Of a stretch of 52,537 nucleotides of DNA, positions 16,764-27,032 are shown piece after piece. The stretch lies in NCBI GenBank assembly GCA_900314995.1, contig OMXK01000045.1:1-52537 (forward strand), given 5' to 3'. Within the stretch, counting starts at the first letter, position 1. Each line of letters begins with the position of its first letter. This stretch comes from an uncultured Prevotella sp. GTDB lineage: Bacteria; Bacteroidota; Bacteroidia; Bacteroidales; Bacteroidaceae. A model generated the notes under the pieces. The model did not search any database. It saw only the letters and a program-made list of their open reading frames with translations, and was not told the origin of the DNA. The translations under genes were made by a program, and so were the position numbers.

Positions 16764-18818
16764 TTGAGATACGATCAACTATTCACCAAAAACCTACTAC
16801 TGAGCAGCATACTACTTCTGATGTGTATGCCCCAGCAGACAGTTGCCAGTAACAAGAAAGACTCTCTGATACTGGGTCGTATCTATGAATACCAAAAACG
16901 CTATACCCCTTGTATCGAGGGCATTGAGGATCATGTCTATGCAAAGATCCGCTATAACGTTGAACGCCGCAATCCCATTCTGTGGCTCATTCCGTCGATG
17001 TATGTGCTGGCGAAGGATCCCAGAGAGTATATCCGCGAATCGTATAACAAGGTGATATTCAAGAATTCCCACGTCTTCGACATCACCAGCCAGCTGATTA
17101 CCGGCACCATCCGCAAGAACCGCAAGGCTATGCCGACGCTGATAGAATATGCTACCCCAAACATCTACGATATCGCTCTCTATAATGGCTACATGCTTTC
17201 GCCCTTCAACAAGTGGAACCGTAAATACTATCGGTATACCCAGCATCTTCAGAGCGATGGTACCACCCGCCTCGACTTCCGACCGAAGCTCTACAACACA
17301 CAGCTGGTCAACGGCTATGCCATTGTAGAGACAAATACGGGTCGCATTATCCGCACACTACTCAATGGCGAGTTCGACATGCTGTCCTTCCGCACAGAAA
17401 TCACACAGGGTAAAAACGGTCCACAGTCATTGATGCCTGCACGTTGTACAACGGCTGCCACCTTCAAATTCCTTGGCAACCAAACGCTGGCACTCTTCGA
17501 TGCCGCCTACCAGTGCGACGAATCCCTCCCCGACTCCATCATCCAAGAGAACAGCCGCCAGCTGATGGACTCCATTCGACCTATACCGCTCTCAGAGACC
17601 GACAAACGCATCTACCGGGAATATGACCTACGGAATGCGCCCGACACTGTAGTACAAGACACGATACCGGAGGATACCGTTCCCCCAAAGAAAAGTTTCT
17701 GGAAAGACTTCATGTGGCATACCGTAGGCGACAACCTTGTCACCCCCATCGCTTCCGAGTCGAATACCGCAGAATTCTATCTCACGCCTATCATCAATCC
17801 GCTCTATCTGCGCTACTCCCACAGCAAAGGCATATCCTACAAGATGCGTCTATATATGAAGTATGCCTTCTCGCCTCACCGTTATCTGACGTTCGAGCCC
17901 ACCATCGGTTACAGTTTCAAGCAGAAGCAGCTCTATTTCGATGTCCCGATCCGCATGACCTACAACCCGAAGCGTAACGGTTATGCCGAAATCATCTTCA
18001 GCATGGGTGACCGGATCAAGAATTCCACGATAAAGGACATCATCCAAGAAGAGACGGCTGACACCATAGACTTCTCGAATACGGACATCGAATGGTTTGT
18101 CGACAACAAGTTACAGGTATTCAACAATATCATGCTCTTCGACTGGTTCGACATCGAGAGCGGTATTGTGTATCACCAGCGCGTCGCCCGCGACAAAGGA
18201 ATCATGCTCCAATACGGCAAGCCCACCCAATACCGAAGCTTTGCCCCGATGATTGGTCTGAAATTCTCACCTTGGCTCAACCGAGGACCGGTAATCGCCA
18301 TCGACTGGGAGCGCAGTATCAAGGGCGTGTTCCACTCTAATATGGAGTACGAGCGCTGGGAGTTCGACTCCCAATGGAAACACAGGCTCCCTGGGCTCCG
18401 CGTCCTCAACGTCCGTGCCGGCTGTGGTTTCTATTCCGACAAACACGAGAAATACTTCCTCGACTATTCCAACTTCCGCGACAACAATCTGCCGGAGGGT
18501 TGGGACGATGACTGGAGCGGTAACTTCCAACTGCTTGACGGCAAGCTCTACAACGAATCGGATGTCTACTATCGTACGAATATATCCTACGAATCACCGA
18601 TGCTTTTTGCCACCTGGACACCTTATGTCGGCAAGTATATCGAGAAGGAACGTTTCTATCTCAGTACAGTATGGATGGATCATACCCGTCCCTACACCGA
18701 ATTTGGCTACGGATTCACCAACCGCTACATCTCCGTAGGACTATTCGCGAGTTTCCTGAGTACCAGTTTCCAGAAATTCGGCATCAACTTTGACTTTGAA
18801 TTATTTAAACGATGGTAA
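16764..18818 (+). CDS. DUF5686-family outer-membrane protein
   Basis: From the TTG at 16764 the 684-residue product has a signal peptide (hydrophobic LLLSSILLLMCM then QQTVAS) and the DUF5686 pattern: REYIRESYNKVIFKNSHVFD, RKNRKAMPTLIEYATP, YNGYMLSPFNKWNRKYYRY and LDFRPKLYNTQLVNGYA. The second half alternates strands ending FDFELFKRW, a typical barrel end. DUF5686 proteins are predicted outer-membrane barrels of unknown function; the carboxypeptidase-regulatory domain found in longer members is missing. It begins 24 bases after uvrA and overlaps addA by 7 bases, an unusual place for an envelope protein. Confidence 0.8.
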   Translation: MRYDQLFTKNLLLSSILLLMCMPQQTVASNKKDSLILGRIYEYQKRYTPCIEGIEDHVYAKIRYNVERRNPILWLIPSMYVLAKDPREYIRESYNKVIFKNSHVFDITSQLITGTIRKNRKAMPTLIEYATPNIYDIALYNGYMLSPFNKWNRKYYRYTQHLQSDGTTRLDFRPKLYNTQLVNGYAIVETNTGRIIRTLLNGEFDMLSFRTEITQGKNGPQSLMPARCTTAATFKFLGNQTLALFDAAYQCDESLPDSIIQENSRQLMDSIRPIPLSETDKRIYREYDLRNAPDTVVQDTIPEDTVPPKKSFWKDFMWHTVGDNLVTPIASESNTAEFYLTPIINPLYLRYSHSKGISYKMRLYMKYAFSPHRYLTFEPTIGYSFKQKQLYFDVPIRMTYNPKRNGYAEIIFSMGDRIKNSTIKDIIQEETADTIDFSNTDIEWFVDNKLQVFNNIMLFDWFDIESGIVYHQRVARDKGIMLQYGKPTQYRSFAPMIGLKFSPWLNRGPVIAIDWERSIKGVFHSNMEYERWEFDSQWKHRLPGLRVLNVRAGCGFYSDKHEKYFLDYSNFRDNNLPEGWDDDWSGNFQLLDGKLYNESDVYYRTNISYESPMLFATWTPYVGKYIEKERFYLSTVWMDHTRPYTEFGYGFTNRYISVGLFASFLSTSFQKFGINFDFELFKRW

Positions 18819-21800
18819 AACCCTTAACTGTCTATAAGGCGAGTGCCGGCAGCGGCAAGACATTTACGCTCGCCACCGAATATATCCGACTGCTGGTGGA
18901 GAATCCCACTAGCTATCGTAACATCCTCGCCGTTACCTTCACCAATAAGGCCACCGAGGAGATGAAGATGCGTATCCTCAGTCAGCTTTACGGCATCTGG
19001 AAGCAACTCCCCGAATCGGCTGACTACATGAAAGTGATTCAGGAGAAGACCGGCTTCGGCGAGGATCTCATCAGCGACCGGGCTGGTATCGCGCTGCAGA
19101 ACCTGCTCCACAATTACAACTATTTCCGCGTAGAGACTATCGACACCTTCTTCCAGAGTGTGCTACGCAACCTGGCCCGCGAGCTCGAACTAACCACCAA
19201 TCTCCGCATCGGGCTCAACGACCACCAGATAGAGGATATTGCCGTCGACCAGCTGATTGCCGACCTGAACACCACCGATATCGTCTTGCAATGGATTATA
19301 CGCTACATCATGGAAAGCATCTCCGACGACCGCTCGTGGAATGTCATTTCCAAGATAAAGAAATTCGGCTGCACCATCTTCCAGGATCGCTACAAGGAAG
19401 TCTCCGACGAGCTGAGCAAGAAGATGCAGGAACCGGGCTTCTTTGAACGCTATACCACCCAGTTGCGCGAACTCCGGGAAACGGCGTTAGAGCACATGAA
19501 GCAAATTGGAGAAAGTTTCTTTGATGAGCTTGAGGCAGAGCAACTTACCATTGATGACCTTTCAGGAAAATCGCGTGGCATCGCCAGCTTCTTCAACAAA
19601 CTGCGAAGGGGAGAATTCGATGCCTCTATCGAGAACGCTACCGTTGCCAACCATCTCGAATCTTACGAGAAATGGTGCACCAAGACTCACCCCAAGCGCG
19701 ATTATATCTATACCCTCGCCCAAGGTTCGTTGGGCAACATACTGCGCTATGCTGTCGACGAGCGTCCCCGCCAATGGAAACTCTACAAGTCAGCTGACCT
19801 CACGCTACGCCATCTGAACCAACTGCGTCTTCTGGGCAGTATTGAGCAAAAGGTGCGACAGTTGAACGCCGATGCCAACCGCTTCCTTCTCAGCGACACC
19901 CAGCAGCTTCTCCACGCCCTCATCGGCGAGAGCGACTCACCCTTTATCTTCGAGAAGATCGGTACCCAGCTCGAACATGTCATGATCGATGAGTTTCAGG
20001 ATACCAGCACCGTACAATGGCAGAATTTCTGTGTGCTCCTCGCCGAAGCCATGAGCCATGAGAACACCTCTAATCTCATCGTGGGCGACGTAAAGCAGAG
20101 CATCTACCGTTGGCGTTCCGGCGACTGGCGACTGCTCAACGATATCGAACATCAGTTCAACAGCCAACAGATAGAGACCCGCGCCCTTGATACCAACTAC
20201 CGTTCACAGCGCAACATCATCCAGTTCAACAACGTCTTCTTCCGTCAGGCAGCCACGCTGGAGTATATGGCGCAAAAGGAACTCAATGCCGCCGAAGCCG
20301 CACAACTTGAGAAAGCCTACGCCGATGTGGAACAGAAGATTCCTGCCGGAAAAGATCCGCTAGGACTGGTCAGCATCCGGCTGTTGCCTGCCGATGATTA
20401 CCAGACGGCCACGCTCAAACAGATTGCCGAAACCATCGCCACGCTTCGTGCCCAGGGCATTCCCCAGAAGGAGATAGCTATCCTCGTGCGCGTCAATCAG
20501 TATATCCCAACCATCGCCCGCTACTTCATGGAGCAGATGCCCGAGGTGACAATTGTCTCCGACGAAGCTTTCCGCCTCGATGCCTCCAACGCCGTCTGTC
20601 TGCTTGTACAGGCCCTTCGCCTGCTCACCCACCCCGACGACCAACTCACGAAGGCTGCCATTGTGAAGAACTGGCACCATGATGTGCTGGGAGAGCCCGC
20701 CGAAGACAATCGGTTGCTGCTCTCGACTGTCGATCTCGACTCTGGCCTGCCCGAAGCTTTCCGCAATCATCGCGAGGAGCTGACAGCTATGCCCCTTTAC
20801 GATCTCGTCGAGCGACTCTACGATATTTTCTCCCTCGAACGGCTCAGCGAGCAGAGTGCCTATGTCTGCACCTTCTTCGACCAGTTGGCTGCCTATGTCA
20901 GCGAGAATACGGCCGACATCTTCGCCTTCCTCAATGAGTGGGATGAGACAATCTGCAAGAAGACCATCCAGAGCGATGAGACCGAGGGCGTGCGCATCCT
21001 CTCCATCCATAAGTCGAAGGGTCTCGAATATCCCTATGTCATCATCCCCTTCTGCGACTGGCAACTGGAAAAGCAGAACGACAACATCCTGTGGTGCAAG
21101 CCTGCCGAAGAGCCATTCAGCGACCTGCCCATCGCCCCTGTCGACTATAGTCAGCGCCAGATGATGGGCACCATCTACGAGCACGACTATCTACAGGAGC
21201 ATCTGCAGAATACCGTCGACAACCTCAATCTGCTTTACGTCGCCTTTACCCGAGCCTGCAAGGGACTCTACGTGCTGGGCCGTCGTAATGCCAAGAACCT
21301 GCGCTCCACGCTGATCGAACAATGTCTGCCGCTGGTGGTTAAGGAACTGTCCGATGCCGTCATCGAAGGAATGGAAGACGATAAAGCCACGCTCAGTTTC
21401 ACCTACGGCACTCCCGCGTCTCCCCGTTCAGATACGTCACGCATCACGCCACACGATTCAGCCAAGACGAAGAATCCTTTCCTGAAGCCAGCCGAGCCGT
21501 TGCCCGTCGCTTTCAGCTATCACGAGAGCAAGGTTTCCTTCCGTCAGAGCAATCGCAGTCAGGCCTTCATCGAAGGCGATAACGAAGAGAAAGCCCAGCG
21601 TCACCGATACATTCAGGCGGGTAGCGTGCTGCATGAGATTTTCTCTACCATCCGCACCGTCAACGACATCCCCGATGCCCTGCGCCGACTGCAGTTCGAG
21701 GGTGTACTCTACGATGAAGAGATGACCGCAGGGCACATTACCATGATGCTGAAGAAGCGCCTGGAGAATCCCCGCGTGGCCGACTGGTTCTCGCCCCGTT

Positions 21801-22054
21801 GGACACTCTTTAACGAGTGTACTATCCTCTCCGTCGAGAACGGCGAAGTGAAGGAGCGCCGTCCTGATCGCGTGATGACCGATGGACAGGAATGGATCGT
21901 CGTCGACTTCAAGTTCGGTTCCCCCAAACCCGAGTATCACGACCAGGTACGCGAATACATGAACCTGATCCAGAAGATGGAGTCGCTATCATCAGATAAA
22001 ATCCACGGATATCTGTGGTACGTCTATAGTAACAAGATAGAAGAAGTAAAATGA
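18812..22054 (+). CDS. addA: AddA-type helicase-nuclease subunit
   Basis: This 1080-residue protein is the UvrD-like helicase/nuclease subunit of an AddAB/RecBCD-type enzyme that processes double-strand breaks for recombination. Helicase motifs occur in order: ASAGSGKTF (Walker A, Lys16), VTFTNKAT, MIDEFQD (Asp393-Glu394), VGDVKQSIYRWRSGD, TNYRSQRNI, ILSIHKSKGLEYPYVI and LNLLYVAFTRA. The C-terminus has a RecB-like nuclease site, VVDFKFG (Asp1032, Lys1034) followed by YHDQVREYM. It overlaps the DUF5686 gene by 7 bases and addB by 4 bases (ATGA), so the group is translated together. Confidence 0.92.
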   Translation: MVKPLTVYKASAGSGKTFTLATEYIRLLVENPTSYRNILAVTFTNKATEEMKMRILSQLYGIWKQLPESADYMKVIQEKTGFGEDLISDRAGIALQNLLHNYNYFRVETIDTFFQSVLRNLARELELTTNLRIGLNDHQIEDIAVDQLIADLNTTDIVLQWIIRYIMESISDDRSWNVISKIKKFGCTIFQDRYKEVSDELSKKMQEPGFFERYTTQLRELRETALEHMKQIGESFFDELEAEQLTIDDLSGKSRGIASFFNKLRRGEFDASIENATVANHLESYEKWCTKTHPKRDYIYTLAQGSLGNILRYAVDERPRQWKLYKSADLTLRHLNQLRLLGSIEQKVRQLNADANRFLLSDTQQLLHALIGESDSPFIFEKIGTQLEHVMIDEFQDTSTVQWQNFCVLLAEAMSHENTSNLIVGDVKQSIYRWRSGDWRLLNDIEHQFNSQQIETRALDTNYRSQRNIIQFNNVFFRQAATLEYMAQKELNAAEAAQLEKAYADVEQKIPAGKDPLGLVSIRLLPADDYQTATLKQIAETIATLRAQGIPQKEIAILVRVNQYIPTIARYFMEQMPEVTIVSDEAFRLDASNAVCLLVQALRLLTHPDDQLTKAAIVKNWHHDVLGEPAEDNRLLLSTVDLDSGLPEAFRNHREELTAMPLYDLVERLYDIFSLERLSEQSAYVCTFFDQLAAYVSENTADIFAFLNEWDETICKKTIQSDETEGVRILSIHKSKGLEYPYVIIPFCDWQLEKQNDNILWCKPAEEPFSDLPIAPVDYSQRQMMGTIYEHDYLQEHLQNTVDNLNLLYVAFTRACKGLYVLGRRNAKNLRSTLIEQCLPLVVKELSDAVIEGMEDDKATLSFTYGTPASPRSDTSRITPHDSAKTKNPFLKPAEPLPVAFSYHESKVSFRQSNRSQAFIEGDNEEKAQRHRYIQAGSVLHEIFSTIRTVNDIPDALRRLQFEGVLYDEEMTAGHITMMLKKRLENPRVADWFSPRWTLFNECTILSVENGEVKERRPDRVMTDGQEWIVVDFKFGSPKPEYHDQVREYMNLIQKMESLSSDKIHGYLWYVYSNKIEEVK

Positions 22055-24744
22055 AAAGTTTCCTCGAACACGTAGCAGCCGATCTGCTCTCACGATATGG
22101 CACCAACCTCAGTCGCGTAGCCGTTGTCTTCCCCAACAAGCGTGCCTCGCTATTCCTCAACGAGCATCTTGCGCGCCTCGCCGGACAGCCGCTCTGGAGT
22201 CCGGCCTACATCACCATCAGCGACCTCTTCCGCAGTCATTCCGACCTGAAGGTGGCCGACCCCATCCTGCTCGTCTGTGAGCTCCACAAGTGCTTTACCG
22301 CGTGTACGGGCATCGATGAGACGCTCGACCATTTCTACGGCTGGGGACAGTTGCTGCTCTCCGACTTCGACGACCTTGACAAGAATATGGGACCTGCCGA
22401 TAAGGTGTTCGCCAATCTGCGCGACATCCACGAACTCGACGATGTGTCATATCTCACCGACGAACAGCGGGAGATGATACGCCGATTCTTCAGCAACTTC
22501 TCCGAGGATCATAACTCTGAACTCAAACAGCGTTTCCTGCGCCTGTGGAGCCACATCGGCGATATCTACCAGTTGTTCAACGAACGCCTTGCCAGTCAGC
22601 AACTCGCCTATGAGGGTGCCCTTTATCGTCAGCTGGCTACCGACGAAAGCATCCAGTTCGAATACGATACCTATGCCTTCGTTGGCTTCAACCTGCTGCA
22701 ACAAGTGGAGCAGACCCTCTTCCACCGTCTAGAACAGGAAGGCAAGGCCATTTTCTATCAAGACACCGAGGAGATTCCGCCCCAGAAGGTCAATTATATC
22801 TCTGCTCCGACAGAGAACATCCAGGCACGCTATGTCGGCCAGTGGCTTACGCCAGAGCGTATTGCTGCCGGGCGCCGAACAGCCATCGTACTCTGCGACG
22901 AAAAACTGCTGCAAGCCGTCATCCACAGTCTGCCAGAGGAAGTCGAGAAGATAAACGTCACCACGGGCTATCCGCTCAACCAGACGGCCATTGCCTCGTT
23001 CGTAGCCGAATACATCAACCTGCAGGTGAACGGTTGGTCAGCGAAGACGGAAACCTTCCGCCGCCATTGGCTTGACGTCCTGCGTCGTCATCCTTATGCG
23101 AAGTTACTGCCAGAAGATTTCACGCCCGCCCATCACACGGACAATGTGAGCCTTCTGCATGCCCTCCTCGACCTCGTCCGCACCATCGCCACCGCCGCTT
23201 CACAACCTGACGGCGAAGCCGATTCTTCACGCTACACTCTTAACTTTTCACTCACCGTTGAGAGTCTCTTCCGCATGTACACCCTGCTCAACCGCGTGAC
23301 CGACCTCGTCGACAGCGGCAACCTGCAGGTGGACATCATCACCCTCCAGCGACTCATCGCCCAACTGGTACAGTCCACCACAATTCCCTTTCATGGTGAA
23401 CCCGCCGAAGGTGTTCAGATTATGGGTGTGCTCGAAACCCGAAACCTCGATTTCGACCACGTACTGCTGCTATCCTGCAATGAGGGCAATATGCCTCGTG
23501 GCGTCAACGACACTTCGTTTATCCCCTACGCCCTTCGCAAGGCTTATGGGCTAACGACCGTCGACAACAAGGTGGCTATCTATCAGCACTATTTCCACCG
23601 TCTGCTCCAGCGCGCTGAGGATGTCACCATCCTCTACAACAACGCCACAACGGATGGACATACAGGCGAGATGTCGCGCTTCATGCTCCAACTGATGGTT
23701 GAGAGCGGGCAGGAAGTCAGGTTCCAGACGCTGAAGGCTGGTCAGCAGACCCTGCTCCGATCACCACAGCCCATCGAGAAGACATCGGCCGTCATCGACA
23801 TTCTCCGCCGGAGATTGTCTCCCGCAGAAGGTGGTGTAAGCCCTACAGCCATCAGCCAATATCTGCGTTGTCAGCTGCGGTTTTTCTACCATTATGTATG
23901 CAACCTCGTCGAGCCCGACGATACTGAAGACGACCTCATCGACAACCGCATCTTCGGTAACATCTTCCACAAGTCAGCCGAGGTCATCTACAAACGGCTT
24001 ATGCAACTATCGGGCTGCCAGATTACCGCCTTCACCATCGACGATATGTTGAAGCGCGAGGTTGAAATCGAACAGATTGTCGACCGAGCCATTAAGAGCG
24101 AACTCTTCCATATCAAGGATCCCGCAAGTCCTATGCCGCCACTCGACGGTCTGCAACTGATCAACCGCGAAGTCATCATCCGTTATGTGCGCCAGCTGCT
24201 CGAGATCGACCGCAGGCTTGCACCCTTTACCATCCTCGGCCTCGAAAAACCCGTCGCCATGCGTTGTACGATCCCCGGAGTCACCCCTGTCGACACAACA
24301 ATCGCCGGCATCATCGACCGCCTTGACAGCATTACCGATCCTGAGACTGGCGAAGAGCGTATCCGCGTAGTTGACTATAAAACCGGTAGTCGCCGACAGA
24401 AGGATCTCCCCGACGTAGAGGCCATCTTCGACCCCGCCCGCATCAAAGACCACAGCGACTACTACCTGCAGGCCTTCATCTACAGCCACATTGTGCGCCA
24501 GAAAACCAGTCAGCCAGTATCCCCTGCCCTGCTCTTCATCCAGCATGCCGGTGCCGACGACTACGACCCAACGCTGAAGTTCGGCCGAGAGCCTATCCGC
24601 GACATCGCCCCTCACGCAGATACCTTCCTGCAGTTATTAGAAAAAAAGATTGGCGAGATCTTCGACCCCGCCATTCCTTTCTCGCCTACCGACGATCGCG
24701 ACCATTGCAGTCATTGTCCTTACGCTTCACTCTGCGGGCACTAA
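22051..24744 (+). CDS. addB: AddB-type PD-(D/E)XK nuclease subunit with iron-sulfur cysteines
   Basis: This 897-residue protein is the AddA partner. The helicase-like N-terminal region begins SRYGTNLSRVAVVFPNKRAS. The C-terminal nuclease has VVDYKTGS (Asp775, Lys777) followed by YYLQAFIYSHIV. Four cysteines, Cys607 (YLRCQLRFFYHY) and Cys886, Cys889 and Cys895 (CSHCPYASLC), match the 4Fe-4S cage of AddB-type nucleases. AddB is structural and supplies the second nuclease. Its stop overlaps the stop of the convergent SLC13 gene (bases 24741-24744), leaving no room for a terminator. Confidence 0.9.
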   Translation: MKSFLEHVAADLLSRYGTNLSRVAVVFPNKRASLFLNEHLARLAGQPLWSPAYITISDLFRSHSDLKVADPILLVCELHKCFTACTGIDETLDHFYGWGQLLLSDFDDLDKNMGPADKVFANLRDIHELDDVSYLTDEQREMIRRFFSNFSEDHNSELKQRFLRLWSHIGDIYQLFNERLASQQLAYEGALYRQLATDESIQFEYDTYAFVGFNLLQQVEQTLFHRLEQEGKAIFYQDTEEIPPQKVNYISAPTENIQARYVGQWLTPERIAAGRRTAIVLCDEKLLQAVIHSLPEEVEKINVTTGYPLNQTAIASFVAEYINLQVNGWSAKTETFRRHWLDVLRRHPYAKLLPEDFTPAHHTDNVSLLHALLDLVRTIATAASQPDGEADSSRYTLNFSLTVESLFRMYTLLNRVTDLVDSGNLQVDIITLQRLIAQLVQSTTIPFHGEPAEGVQIMGVLETRNLDFDHVLLLSCNEGNMPRGVNDTSFIPYALRKAYGLTTVDNKVAIYQHYFHRLLQRAEDVTILYNNATTDGHTGEMSRFMLQLMVESGQEVRFQTLKAGQQTLLRSPQPIEKTSAVIDILRRRLSPAEGGVSPTAISQYLRCQLRFFYHYVCNLVEPDDTEDDLIDNRIFGNIFHKSAEVIYKRLMQLSGCQITAFTIDDMLKREVEIEQIVDRAIKSELFHIKDPASPMPPLDGLQLINREVIIRYVRQLLEIDRRLAPFTILGLEKPVAMRCTIPGVTPVDTTIAGIIDRLDSITDPETGEERIRVVDYKTGSRRQKDLPDVEAIFDPARIKDHSDYYLQAFIYSHIVRQKTSQPVSPALLFIQHAGADDYDPTLKFGREPIRDIAPHADTFLQLLEKKIGEIFDPAIPFSPTDDRDHCSHCPYASLCGH

Positions 24745-26546
24745 GGAACTAAAGGGGTAAGCGGATAAATGATGTTGACAATCAGGATATTGGCCGCCAG
24801 GATGATGATATTCATCAGCAAGCCGATACGCATGAAGTCGCTGAAACGATAGCCGCCAGGACCATACACGAGCATGTGGGTAGGTGAACCGATAGGTGTG
24901 GCGAAGCTGCTGCTTACGCTGACCATCAGGGCAATGAGGAAAGGATAAGGTTCATAGCCCAGTTTCTCGGCTGCCTGATACATGATGGGGAAGAACATGG
25001 CTCCTGCTGCCGTATTTGAGATAAACTCGGTTATGAAAGTTCCTACTAAACAGATGGCCGTCATGACGACAAGTGGGTTCGTGCCGCAGACATCGAGGAT
25101 GCCGAAGGCCAGGCGCTCGGCAATACCCGTCTTCTGGATGGCAAGACCCAGCACGACGGATCCCGCGAACACCATCAGGATATCCCAGTTGACTGCCTTC
25201 ATGGCCTGATCGGGACTGCAGCAGCGGAAGAGCAGCATGGCCATCGCAGCGAGGAAGGCGCACTGCAGCAGCGGCATCACGTTGAGGGCAGATAGCAAAA
25301 CCATCAGCACCATAATTGTGGTAGAGATGAGCGTCTTCTTGCCGATATTGGGCACATCCGTAGATTCGAAGAAATGCAACTTAGATGCGAGTTGTTCAGT
25401 CTGGATATTGACGTTCTGCGGGCACTCGAAGAGCAGCGTATCACCGGCATGCAGCTTTACTTCGCGGGGCGACTCGTCAATACGCTTTCCACGACGGGCC
25501 ACAGCCACGAGAACAATATTGTAGTCTTTCTCGAGCGTAGAATCTCCGATCTTCTTGTTAATCAGGCTCGACTCGAAGGGTACAAAAGCCGTGCGCAACT
25601 GACGATCGCCTTCCACCTCGCTCAGCGTAAAGATCGGGTGGTCGGCATTCACGAATCCGTGTGTCTTCTTCAGATCGAGCAACTCGTCAATCTGTCCGGC
25701 AAACACAAGACGGTCGCCACCCATCAGGAACTCATCGGCTGGTACAGGGAATACGAACTTGCGGTCATCGAAATGCTTCATCTCTATCAGCGTACCGCCA
25801 TTCACTTTCGTAAGCCCAGCTTTCTCGATGGTCTTTCCGATAAACTTGTTATCCGACGGCACCAGCAGTTCCACTGTGTACTCAGAGGTAGCCTCGAAAG
25901 CCGACTCAGGCGCCTTGCGGTCGGGCAACAGCTTTCTCATCGCAATGATGGAGAGAACGCCGATGCAAAGGCAGAAGAGACCGGGGATCGTCGTAGCCAG
26001 CACGTTCATCGCCGTACCCGTCTTCTCAGCATAGAGCCCCGAGATAATCAGGTTTGGCGGCGTACCGATCAGCGTACACACACCGCCCATGCCAGAAGCA
26101 TAGCTTAACGGTATCAACAGTTTCGAGGGAGAGATATTCAGTTTCTTCGACCACATTTTGACGATACCCACGAAGAGGGCGACCACAGTGGTGTTGCTAA
26201 GGAATGAACTGAGGAATGCCACGGGGAGCATCAGTCTGACCACTGCCTTCGAGTAACCACCGGGCTGCCCCAGCAGATGCTTCACGATCCATTGAAGCAC
26301 GCCGGTATGCGTGAGTCCCGACACCACCACGAACAGCACACCGATGACGACCACCGATGTAGAGCTGAATCCCGAAAAGGCTTCCTTGGCATCGAGCACA
26401 CCCGTAACGAAAAGGATGGCTATGGCACCCAGGAATACAAGATCGGCACGGAGCTTGGTAAAGAGCATCACGGTAAACATCGTCAGCACCGTGACAATCG
26501 TAATCCAAGCATAGAGGTTAAATCCTAAAAATATAAAAGAATCCAT
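24741..26546 (-). CDS. SLC13-family permease with two TrkA-C domains
   Basis: This 601-residue inner-membrane transporter has about ten to twelve hydrophobic segments in two halves with the paired SNT motifs of the DASS/SLC13 fold (SNTTVVALF near residue 118 and SNTAAGAMFFP near 510), GTPPNLI and GSPTHMLVYGPGGY. Between the halves, about residues 215-390, lie two RCK C-terminal (TrkA-C) domains, such as VELLVPSDNKFIGKTIEKAG. Substrates of this subgroup include sulfate and dicarboxylates; the substrate here is not predictable. It has its own promoter at 26577-26608 and converges on addB. Confidence 0.9.
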   Translation of the reverse strand: MDSFIFLGFNLYAWITIVTVLTMFTVMLFTKLRADLVFLGAIAILFVTGVLDAKEAFSGFSSTSVVVIGVLFVVVSGLTHTGVLQWIVKHLLGQPGGYSKAVVRLMLPVAFLSSFLSNTTVVALFVGIVKMWSKKLNISPSKLLIPLSYASGMGGVCTLIGTPPNLIISGLYAEKTGTAMNVLATTIPGLFCLCIGVLSIIAMRKLLPDRKAPESAFEATSEYTVELLVPSDNKFIGKTIEKAGLTKVNGGTLIEMKHFDDRKFVFPVPADEFLMGGDRLVFAGQIDELLDLKKTHGFVNADHPIFTLSEVEGDRQLRTAFVPFESSLINKKIGDSTLEKDYNIVLVAVARRGKRIDESPREVKLHAGDTLLFECPQNVNIQTEQLASKLHFFESTDVPNIGKKTLISTTIMVLMVLLSALNVMPLLQCAFLAAMAMLLFRCCSPDQAMKAVNWDILMVFAGSVVLGLAIQKTGIAERLAFGILDVCGTNPLVVMTAICLVGTFITEFISNTAAGAMFFPIMYQAAEKLGYEPYPFLIALMVSVSSSFATPIGSPTHMLVYGPGGYRFSDFMRIGLLMNIIILAANILIVNIIYPLTPLVP

Positions 26547-26576
26547 AAATCTATAGTTTTGATTTTAAATTATGTA

Positions 26577-26608
26577 CAAAGTTACACATTATTTTCCATA
26601 CAACCAAA
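26577..26608 (-). promoter_or_regulatory. Promoter of the SLC13 permease gene
   Basis: On the minus strand TTTG (26605-26608) and TAACTTTG (26577-26584) are separated by 20 bp. The ATG is at 26546, giving a leader of about 25 bases. Confidence 0.7.
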
Positions 26609-26643
26609 TATATCTTCGCAAAAAGCACACAAAAAAGCACCAC

Positions 26644-26696
26644 TGTCTTGCCCTGAAAAACGTTGTTTTTTATTCAACGTTTTTCAGGGCAAGACA
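26644..26696. repeat. Perfect 22-bp inverted repeat with a 9-base loop
   Basis: The arms 26644-26665 and 26675-26696 are exact reverse complements (they contain CCCTGAAAAACGTTG and CAACGTTTTTCAGGG) around a T-rich 9-base loop. It sits between the SLC13 promoter and an orphan 3' gene fragment. It could be a terminator left from a lost gene, the end of a mobile element, or a fold-back joint made during rearrangement or assembly. No second copy was noticed in the window. Confidence 0.85.
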
Positions 26697-26932
26697 ACAC
26701 GAAGGAACCTGACTACACCGAAGTGCTTCACACCATCGACCTGCCGAACGAATATGATCCTGCTTCCAACAACATCTCTGTAACTGTTTACCAGAAGGAT
26801 AGTGATAAAGTTTCTGCAAATGTGAACTTCCCGGCCGACGGCACCGTTCCTATGATTATCGCAGCAAATGCTTATGAAGAGTGGTCTGTTGAGCGCGTAG
26901 CTTTCAACTGGAAGAAGTTTATGAATGAATAA
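26675..26932 (+). pseudogene. Orphan 3' fragment of an unidentified gene
   Basis: An open frame with normal coding character runs from the right arm of the inverted repeat to a TAA at 26930-26932, encoding about 85 residues ending IIAANAYEEWSVERVAFNWKKF and a few more. It begins inside the hairpin and has no plausible start of its own, so it looks like the last part of a longer gene cut off at the repeat. A good terminator follows at 26954-26995, as expected for a genuine 3' end. I do not recognise the family. Confidence 0.5.
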
Positions 26933-26953
26933 TTGAAGGTATAATTCATCATC

Positions 26954-26995
26954 AAAGAGCGAAGCCCATTTGCAGGTTTCGCTCTTTATTTTTGT
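26954..26995 (+). terminator. Rho-independent terminator
   Basis: AAAGAGCGAA (26954-26963) pairs with TTCGCTCTTT (26978-26987) and is followed by ATTTTTG. It terminates the truncated gene fragment before it. Confidence 0.8.
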
Positions 26996-27032
26996 GCTTG
27001 AGGGGAAATATCGCAATTAATCCTGAAATTAC

